NCBI GenBank assembly: GCA_029883045.1
Contig: JAOUJU010000078.1
Span: 1 to 7,667, forward strand
Origin: Rhodospirillaceae bacterium
GTDB lineage: Bacteria; Pseudomonadota; Alphaproteobacteria; Rhodospirillales; Magnetovibrionaceae
DNA: 7,667 bases
Direction of reading: 5' to 3'
The translations under genes were made by a program, and so were the position numbers. Positions 1-4,899 of this stretch are shown here, one piece after another. The notes under the pieces were generated by a model. The model made no database searches. It had not been told where the DNA came from and saw nothing but the letters and a program-made list of their open reading frames with translations. Positions within the stretch are counted from its first letter, which is position 1. Each line of letters begins with the position of its first letter.

Positions 1-6
1 TGCTGT

Positions 7-804
7 TCACATTATTTTGATATAAAGTTTGGTTTTTCTTGCATCATCAAGTTCCAGGCATTCATCAAACCCTTCATCGTCCGGCCAGAACGAATTGCTG
101 ATAAATACCCCGCCCGCGCGCATCTCGTTTTTTACCTTTTCCAATAATTTTTCCATGGGTGCTGGTGATAAAAAGGCATAAACCATATCAAAGTCCGCAA
201 GATCGACCGTCCAGATATCGCTTAAGCTAATGGAAACATTTCTATTTACACTAATTAGTGACCTAACCCACGAAATAACGAAGCTTAGCGGCGCGCTTTC
301 CACACCTTTAAATATCCACCCCGATTTTGCTTTACCCAAATAGCACAAGGTACCGCCTACACCTGAGCCAAGGTCGATAAAATTTCCGCGCTCAGGATTT
401 GGTGATTTCTCAATCAACCCTTCAAGGGCTCGCCACGTTGTGGAGTTGCTTAGATAAAGCGGAACACGCTCAGTTCGGGCATTTTTGTATATGGCATAAG
501 TTAAAACAAAACAAACAAGGTAAACCCATGACGGTATTTTAAGATAAAGAGCACCCCATGTGGCCCAAGGAAGAGCAAATTGCACCACCGACCACCCCCA
601 CCCCAAACCGATAAAACGGCTTAGAATTGCGGCTAAAAATGCCTGACAAGCCACGAGAATCCATATATCTAGACCCAACCCCACCCACATCCAAGCGGCT
701 GTTTCTATGGCTACGACCAATCCACCAGCGCCAATTTGCCCTGATAACAGGCGAAAAAATGGCCTTTCGGCAACGCTATTTTGTGAATTATTCGATACAG
801 ACAA
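7..804 (-). CDS. Membrane-anchored class I SAM-dependent methyltransferase, FAM173-like
   Basis: This 265-residue protein has two parts. Residues about 24-106 are hydrophobic and hold roughly three membrane segments (near 26-60, 66-88 and 92-106). Residues about 112-265 form a soluble class I (Rossmann) methyltransferase. Seen directly: motif I 'FIDLGSGVGG' at 142-151, an acidic residue ending strand 2 (E169 in 'GVESAP'), and a post-motif region 'LSDIWTVDL' at 194-202 followed by a strand at 206-212. The segment 'VPLYLSNSTTW' before motif I and 'SDIW' after it recall the FAM173/ATPSCKMT lysine methyltransferases, which also have a membrane segment before the catalytic domain. The substrate is therefore possibly a membrane-protein lysine, but this is inference. 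The start is TTG (802-804), supported by a GAGG ribosome site six bases upstream. There is no in-frame ATG between the upstream stop (823-825) and this codon. It is divergent from motA. Confidence 0.82.
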   Translation of the reverse strand: MSVSNNSQNSVAERPFFRLLSGQIGAGGLVVAIETAAWMWVGLGLDIWILVACQAFLAAILSRFIGLGWGWSVVQFALPWATWGALYLKIPSWVYLVCFVLTYAIYKNARTERVPLYLSNSTTWRALEGLIEKSPNPERGNFIDLGSGVGGTLCYLGKAKSGWIFKGVESAPLSFVISWVRSLISVNRNVSISLSDIWTVDLADFDMVYAFLSPAPMEKLLEKVKNEMRAGGVFISNSFWPDDEGFDECLELDDARKTKLYIKIM

Positions 805-810
805 TATATG

Positions 811-814
811 CCTC
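811..814 (-). promoter_or_regulatory. Ribosome binding site selecting the TTG start of the methyltransferase
   Basis: On the minus strand the bases read GAGG, with six bases (CATATA) before the TTG at 804-802. This is a good Shine-Dalgarno match at good spacing. It decides the start, because the only codons between this TTG and the in-frame stop at 823-825 are non-initiating or lie upstream of the site. Confidence 0.6.
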
Positions 815-824
815 GTTAATTTTT

Positions 825-830
825 AGTATA
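825..830 (-). promoter_or_regulatory. Possible -10 element for the methyltransferase gene
   Basis: The minus strand reads TATACT, a five-of-six match to the sigma-70 -10 consensus, 20 bases before the TTG start. The only TTGA-like hexamer upstream (TTGAGG) sits 14 bases away, which is too close for a normal -35. The call rests on the -10 alone and is weak in such AT-rich DNA. Confidence 0.25.
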
Positions 831-1050
831 ATGTTTGGTAGTAACCTCAATTTACGATAGAAAACCTTTAATTATTAACATTTCCCCATATATGATCTTA
901 TTAAGCAGTCACCATAAATTGAGCACAATAAAGCATGAAATTACCCACTACATCAAAACTACATCTATTATGTTTTAGCGAATCATATTTTAAAAATGGT
1001 ACAGGCGGCCCGCACCTGAATAGACCAAAATCCATAGGGGTGGGTATTTA

Positions 1051-1914
1051 ATGCTTTTTATAATTGGCTTCATAGTAGTTGTTGCATCCGTAATCGGTGG
1101 TTACGCTGGTGCCGGTGGCCACCTTGAGGTTCTATGGCAACCGCTTGAATTTCTCATCATCTTTGGTGCCGGCATGGGTGCGTTTGTTATATCCAACCCC
1201 ATGAAGGTAGTTAAGGGAGCTGGCAAGTCCATGCCCCTGCTTGTTAAGGGGACAAAATACAAAAAAGACCACTATGTTGAATTGCTGACGCTACTATACA
1301 GTGTATTTAAATTGGCAAAAAGCAAGGGTGACCTGGCGCTGGAACAGCACGTGGAGAACCCCAACGACAGTACGCTGTTTGCTAACTTTCCAAAATTTCA
1401 GTCAGACCATCACGCGGTAGAATTTATGTGCGATTACTTGCGCATGCTGACACTTGGCACATCAAATGCGTTTGAGGTTGAGGCATTGATGGATGCCGAG
1501 CTTGACATTCATCACGCTGAAGATGCGGCAATTTCTGGTGCCATGGCAACGCTTGGCGATAGCCTGCCTGCACTAGGTATTGTTGCTGCGGTTTTGGGAA
1601 TTATTCACACCATGGGATCAATCACCGAGCCACCTGAAATATTGGGTCACCTTATTGGTGCAGCGCTTGTTGGTACATTCAGTGGTATTTTATTTTCGTA
1701 TGGGTTTGTTTCACCGATGGCACAATCTTTGGAAAAAACTTTTGAATCAGACAGCAGATATCTAGCTTGTGTGCGCGCAGGAATACTTGCGCATATGCAA
1801 GGATATGCCCCACAGGTTTCAATTGAATTTTCCCGTAAGGTGCTTGGATCAGACATGAGACCAACATTTGCCGAGCTTGAAGAAGCCATAAATGAAATTG
1901 GCACTGTTTCATGA
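1051..1914 (+). CDS. motA: Flagellar motor stator protein MotA
   Basis: MotA assembles around a MotB dimer in the inner membrane to form the ion-conducting stator that pushes on FliG in the flagellar rotor. The 287-residue protein is close to the usual length of enterobacterial-type MotA (about 290). Membrane segments lie near residues 2-20, 32-48, 170-190 and 202-224. A large cytoplasmic loop (about 50-165) contains 'FEVEALMDAE' at 141-150. The two prolines that control channel gating are seen as P173 ('GDSLPALGIVAAV') and P222 ('YGFVSPMA'), at the same numbers as in E. coli as I remember it. E98 matches the FliG-facing glutamate, while the R90 position appears to be lysine. The C-terminal 'GYAP..SIEFSRKVL' and 'RPTFAELEE' are typical. 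AGGGG at 1036-1040 is the likely ribosome site. motB follows after 20 bases. Confidence 0.97.
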   Translation: MLFIIGFIVVVASVIGGYAGAGGHLEVLWQPLEFLIIFGAGMGAFVISNPMKVVKGAGKSMPLLVKGTKYKKDHYVELLTLLYSVFKLAKSKGDLALEQHVENPNDSTLFANFPKFQSDHHAVEFMCDYLRMLTLGTSNAFEVEALMDAELDIHHAEDAAISGAMATLGDSLPALGIVAAVLGIIHTMGSITEPPEILGHLIGAALVGTFSGILFSYGFVSPMAQSLEKTFESDSRYLACVRAGILAHMQGYAPQVSIEFSRKVLGSDMRPTFAELEEAINEIGTVS

Positions 1915-1926
1915 TCGTTTATATGC

Positions 1927-1930
1927 AAGG
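1927..1930 (+). promoter_or_regulatory. Ribosome binding site of motB, ambiguous between tandem ATG codons
   Basis: AAGG lies 4 bases before the ATG at 1935 and 7 bases before the ATG at 1938. The second spacing is the more usual, so the mature numbering of MotB may be one residue shorter than annotated. Confidence 0.45.
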
Positions 1931-1934
1931 CTAA

Positions 1935-2957
1935 ATGATGCCCGCTGACCAACCAATAATAATTAAAAGAGTAAAAAAAGGCGGCCATGGCGCCCATCAT
2001 GGTGGTGCATGGAAAATTGCTTACGCGGATTTCGTTACGGCGATGATGGCGTTTTTCCTTTTGTTATGGTTATTAAACTCAGTTACCCAAGAACAACTAG
2101 AAGGCATTGCAGATTATTTTGCCCCGACTGTTGCCACCATCAGCCAAAGTGGTTCTGGTAAAATATTGGGCGGAACCACCATCGCCGATGATGGCACGCA
2201 GGAAGATACCCTTGGTCGCCCCACCGTTGTAATGGATCTGCCACCACCAAGCGCTGGCAAGGGTGGCGAATCATTAAAAGATGCCCCATCTGAGGGTACG
2301 TCTGATAGCCAACCAGTTGAAGATCAGGCCGATCAGCAGGTTGTTGACGCGCAAGAACAGAAGGAAAAAATAGAGGAAGACCAGTTCCAAAAAGCTGCCG
2401 ACGAAATTAAGCAGGCCATTGAAACCCTGCCAGAATTTCAGCAGCTGGCCGAAAGCCTAATAATTGATAACACCCCTGAAGGTTTGCGTATCCAGATTGT
2501 TGACCAAGATGGTCTTGCTATGTTCCCTTCGGGAAGCGCCAAAATGTATGAACATACCGAGCGCGTTCTTGGCCTTGTTACCCAAGTAATTCTTAAAATG
2601 CCGCAAAATATATCTATTACCGGGCACACAGATTCTATTCCCTACACCACCCGTGGAGAAGAATATACAAACTGGGAGCTATCATCAGATCGCGCCAATT
2701 CAGCCAGAAGGGTTTTATTGCAAAGCGGAATACCGCCAGATCGGCTTTCACATATTGTAGGCAAGGCCGCTACGGAACCACTATTACCCGAAGACACAGC
2801 TAATTCGCGCAACCGCAGGCTTTCAATTATAATGCTACGCGGAACGGGCGAACAGTTGGCACCACAGGACCAGTCCAATTCACCAGGCCAACCATCCGAT
2901 GGAGAAAACAGTGTTCCTTCGGTAATTCATGGTGATACTGCCAACCCTTTTCAGTAG
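1935..2957 (+). CDS. motB: Flagellar motor stator protein MotB
   Basis: MotB pairs with MotA, carries the proton-binding aspartate, and anchors the stator to peptidoglycan. Domains in the 340 residues are: a short basic cytoplasmic tail (1-24); one membrane helix (about 28-50) within 'WKIAYADFVTAMMAFFLLLW', containing the essential D32; a plug-like amphipathic segment ('EQLEGIADYFAP', about 53-64); an acidic, Gln/Glu-rich low-complexity linker (about 70-160); and an OmpA-like peptidoglycan-binding domain (about 183-302) with 'ISITGHTDSIPY', 'NWELSSDRANSARRVL' and 'NSRNRRLSIIML'. A hydrophilic tail of about 38 residues follows. The 'YADF.TAMMAFF' helix is the proton-type MotB pattern rather than sodium-type PomB. 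Two ATGs are adjacent (1935 and 1938). The AAGG at 1927-1930 is 4 bases from the first and 7 from the second, so translation may begin at the second. Confidence 0.97.
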   Translation: MMPADQPIIIKRVKKGGHGAHHGGAWKIAYADFVTAMMAFFLLLWLLNSVTQEQLEGIADYFAPTVATISQSGSGKILGGTTIADDGTQEDTLGRPTVVMDLPPPSAGKGGESLKDAPSEGTSDSQPVEDQADQQVVDAQEQKEKIEEDQFQKAADEIKQAIETLPEFQQLAESLIIDNTPEGLRIQIVDQDGLAMFPSGSAKMYEHTERVLGLVTQVILKMPQNISITGHTDSIPYTTRGEEYTNWELSSDRANSARRVLLQSGIPPDRLSHIVGKAATEPLLPEDTANSRNRRLSIIMLRGTGEQLAPQDQSNSPGQPSDGENSVPSVIHGDTANPFQ

Positions 2958-2985
2958 CCATATTATATTGATGTGTTGAAAAAAA

Positions 2986-2991
2986 AGAGGA
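2986..2991 (+). promoter_or_regulatory. Strong ribosome binding site of bpt
   Basis: AGAGGA ends four bases before the ATG at 2996 and follows a run of eight A residues. It fixes the bpt start in the 38-base gap after motB. Confidence 0.6.
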
Positions 2992-2995
2992 CTAG

Positions 2996-3712
2996 ATGCG
3001 TCATAACCCAAGATCTGACATCAGGTTTTTTTTTACAACCCAACCGCTGCCCTGCCCTTATCTTTCGGGCAAGATAGAAAAGCGAATGGTTACCGAACTT
3101 AGCGGTCGTGATGCGGTTGAAATGAATGATCGTCTTTCCCTAACAGGCTTTAGGCGCAGCCATACAGCCGCGTATATTCCGGTTTGTGATGGCTGTAATT
3201 TATGTGTATCGGTCAGAATACCTGTTCGCAAATTTATCTACAGTCGTTCTCAGCGAAAAATAAAAAATAAAAATTCGGATATAAGCGTTGCAGTTCGCCC
3301 GCCAATTGCCACGCACGAACAATTTTTACTTTTTAAATCTTACATAGAAACGCGTCACGGCGAAGGCGATATGGCGATGATGGATTATTATGACTATCAG
3401 TCCCTAATCGAGGACACCCCCGTAAGAACCAACGTTATTGAATTTCGTAACCATGAAAATCAACTTATTGCATGCTGTATTACCGATCAGATTAAGGGCG
3501 GCATTTCAGCGGTTTACAGTTTCTATTCACCCAACCTCGGGATGCGCAGCCTTGGAACCTTTATGGTTTTATGGATAATTAAACACACCCATAACTTAGG
3601 CCTTAACCATGTGTATTTGGGATATTGGGTTAGCGAAAGCTCTAAGATGGATTACAAAAAAAGGTTCTCCCCGCTAGAGGGATATTTTAATGGTACCTGG
3701 TCGGCAGTCTAA
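2996..3712 (+). CDS. bpt: Leucyl/aminoacyl-tRNA-protein transferase Bpt (N-end rule pathway)
   Basis: Bpt transfers leucine from charged tRNA onto proteins with N-terminal Asp or Glu, making them substrates for ClpS and ClpAP in the cytoplasm. Related eukaryotic ATE1 enzymes transfer arginine, so annotations often read 'arginyltransferase'. The 238 residues cover the whole family length. The N-terminal domain shows 'PCPYLSGK' (C20) and 'FRRSHTAAYIPVCDGCNLC' (about 52-70, with C64, C67 and C70). The C-terminal GNAT-like domain shows 'SAVYSFYSP' (171-179), 'RSLGTFMVLW' (184-193) and 'YLGYWVSES.KMDYK..F.PLE' (207-228). The start has a strong AGAGGA ribosome site. It lies 38 bases after motB with no visible terminator between, so it may be co-transcribed with motAB. 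Nine consecutive T bases (3026-3034, encoding FFF) near the 5' end are a potential slippage site. Confidence 0.95.
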   Translation: MRHNPRSDIRFFFTTQPLPCPYLSGKIEKRMVTELSGRDAVEMNDRLSLTGFRRSHTAAYIPVCDGCNLCVSVRIPVRKFIYSRSQRKIKNKNSDISVAVRPPIATHEQFLLFKSYIETRHGEGDMAMMDYYDYQSLIEDTPVRTNVIEFRNHENQLIACCITDQIKGGISAVYSFYSPNLGMRSLGTFMVLWIIKHTHNLGLNHVYLGYWVSESSKMDYKKRFSPLEGYFNGTWSAV

Positions 3713-3752
3713 AGAATAAAAAACATTAAGAATTTTAATTAATGGTGATCTG
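3713..3752. other. Convergent gap between bpt and the DUF6314-like gene
   Basis: This gap is 40 bases of very AT-rich DNA where plus and minus transcription units meet. The only symmetry I see is a weak ATTAA...TTAAT pair and the palindrome TTAATTAA. Neither is GC-rich or followed by a clear T-run, so no terminator is called. Confidence 0.5.
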
Positions 3753-4250
3753 CTAATTGTTTGCCCGCAGATAGTGTGTGGAAATAACCTGTTTTTTCCT
3801 CGGGCCATCAATCCGCCACACCGAAAGCCATGTATTAAAATCTATTGCCCGAAAAAGACCTTGGTAAAAATCATCAGCGCAATGGTGCTCAACTCTTAAA
3901 AGGCCAGCACTTAAATCAAGCACATGAAAAAAGGTTCCATCAGCAAACCTTACCTCGGCTAACGCGCTACCGATAAATGTATATATGTATGTGCGCGTAG
4001 CATCGAATTTCTCATCGCCTGTTTCAAGCAACCCTTCTTCACTGTAAATAAAAGTATCTGTTGGGGATTTTTCATCAGGCACAAATGATGCGCTGGCGTT
4101 AAATGTAGCTTTGCGCCCCTCTCCCACTTGGTGGATTACACGTTTTAAATTCCAATCTCCGGCAAGATAGGATTGCAACGTATCAATGCGAAACGGGGCA
4201 ACCGCAAATGATCGCCCCGTTTGTGTGCCTTTGTTTTGATCAAACGCCAT
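3753..4250 (-). CDS. DUF6314 family protein, possibly calycin-like, coupled to bioY
   Basis: This 165-residue soluble protein has no signal peptide or membrane segment. It matches my memory of the DUF6314 pattern: 'YLAGDWNLKRVI' (28-39), 'SEEGLL' (70-75), 'EVRFADGTFFHVLDL' (99-113), 'EHHCADDFYQGLF' (121-133) and 'VWRIDGPRKKQVISTHYLR' (144-162). The function is not known to me. The predicted pattern is mostly alternating beta strands. A GxW motif in the first strand (G31, W33) and a basic residue near the last strand recall the calycin (lipocalin/avidin/FABP) barrel, but that is inference. The ATG at 4248-4250 begins one base after the bioY stop. AGGA lies too far upstream to serve as a normal ribosome site, so reinitiation from bioY is likely. 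Residues 1-24 look variable and may not belong to the fold. Confidence 0.75.
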   Translation of the reverse strand: MAFDQNKGTQTGRSFAVAPFRIDTLQSYLAGDWNLKRVIHQVGEGRKATFNASASFVPDEKSPTDTFIYSEEGLLETGDEKFDATRTYIYTFIGSALAEVRFADGTFFHVLDLSAGLLRVEHHCADDFYQGLFRAIDFNTWLSVWRIDGPRKKQVISTHYLRANN

Positions 4251-4251
4251 A

Positions 4252-4848
4252 TTAGGTTTTGGCTTTTCCTAGCGCTTTCCATGCCAGCGGCATTAAAATT
4301 ACTGCCATTGCAATTTTGGTAACATCGCCTAGCAAAAATGGTGTCATACCCCATTCAATAATAGGTTTGTTCCATCCTAAAATAGAGCCCAACCACAACA
4401 GACCAAAGGTATAAATAATTGCATTGCCAGCAACCATAGCAATGGCGGTTGAGGCAAAACCCCTATCCCATCCACGTTCGGCTAAAAATCCGGTAAACCA
4501 TGCGGCAACAACAAATCCTAAAAGATACCCGCCGGTTGGCCCCATCATATAGGCAACGCCTAAACCTTTTTCCGGTGTGCCGGAAAAAACAGGCAGACCC
4601 ATTGCGCCTTCGGCCAAATAAAGTAAAACCGTGGCCGCCCCTAAACGCGAACCAAGCGCCATGCCTAGGCTCAGCACAACCAATGTCTGCATGGTCATGG
4701 GTACAGGGTAAAATGGCACGTGTATTTTGGCGGAAATAGTCAAAAGAACGCTGCCGAAAAGTGCCAAAATAATGCCCTTAAGCACATTTGACGATGTCGG
4801 CCACAAGGTTGCGGCCATGGTCGGATATATATTAACTGCATTGTTCAT
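4252..4848 (-). CDS. bioY: Biotin transporter BioY (ECF S component)
   Basis: BioY is the membrane protein that binds biotin. It takes up biotin alone or with the energy-coupling module EcfA/EcfA'/EcfT (BioM/BioN). The 198 residues fit the family. About six hydrophobic helices are visible. Family motifs are 'AKIHVPFYPVPMTMQTL' (40-56), 'LYLAEGAMGLPVF' (76-88), the signature 'GPTGGYLLGF' (103-112), 'GNAIIYTFGLLWL' (131-143) and 'PFLLGDVTKIAMA' (170-182). No bioM, bioN or biotin synthesis genes are in the window. Transcription could come from its own promoter in the 51-base gap after parC or by readthrough from parC. The gap holds a degenerate BioR-like box. The ribosome site is a weak GGGA about eight bases before the ATG. 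The gene for the DUF6314-like protein follows after one base. Confidence 0.95.
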   Translation of the reverse strand: MNNAVNIYPTMAATLWPTSSNVLKGIILALFGSVLLTISAKIHVPFYPVPMTMQTLVVLSLGMALGSRLGAATVLLYLAEGAMGLPVFSGTPEKGLGVAYMMGPTGGYLLGFVVAAWFTGFLAERGWDRGFASTAIAMVAGNAIIYTFGLLWLGSILGWNKPIIEWGMTPFLLGDVTKIAMAVILMPLAWKALGKAKT

Positions 4849-4867
4849 GTTTAAATTCCCACATTAA

Positions 4868-4877
4868 AAATCTATAG
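4868..4877. promoter_or_regulatory. Candidate degenerate BioR operator upstream of bioY
   Basis: The plus strand reads AAATCTATAG. The BioR box known from alphaproteobacterial biotin genes is TTATCTATAA, as I recall it. Seven of ten positions match, including the whole central ATCTATA. The site ends 20 bases before the bioY start and overlaps a possible -10 (TATAGA on the minus strand), which fits repression. The arms are degraded and a core of this kind can occur by chance in AT-rich DNA. Confidence 0.3.
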
Positions 4878-4899
4878 CTCAGATATCAGGATATCGCTT

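Larger units (their letters stand above)
805..1050. other. Divergent intergenic region between the methyltransferase gene and motA
   Basis: This 246-base AT-rich stretch separates two divergent genes, so it should hold the promoters of both. I see no tRNA, small ORF with a ribosome site, strong repeat or hairpin. No convincing sigma-54 (GG-N10-GC) or sigma-28 flagellar promoter is readable upstream of motA. TATTAT at 966-971 could be a -10 for motA, but its nearest -35-like hexamer (TTACCC at 941-946) is poor and 19 bases away. Confidence 0.6.

Noticed and set aside
627..860. Plus-strand 77-codon open frame overlapping the methyltransferase start
   Set aside because: It is antisense to a well-supported coding region, has no clear ribosome site and no recognisable protein features.
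997..1013. TGGTAC...GCCCGC upstream of motA as a sigma-54 promoter
   Set aside because: The -24-like TGG is present, but the GC doublet is not at the required ten-base spacing and the TTGC element is missing.
1647..2000. Minus-strand open frames opposite motA and the start of motB
   Set aside because: They are antisense shadows of strongly conserved genes and have no domain-like content.
4145..4354. Minus-strand 69-codon open frame across the bioY/DUF6314 junction
   Set aside because: It overlaps both real genes in another frame, and its product has no conserved character.
4870..4898. Possible terminator after parC: GATAT-CCTG-ATATC stem, or ATCTG...TAGAT followed by a T-run
   Set aside because: The stems are five pairs, AT-rich or with a wobble, and the first is about a dozen bases from the T-run. 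Too weak to call.
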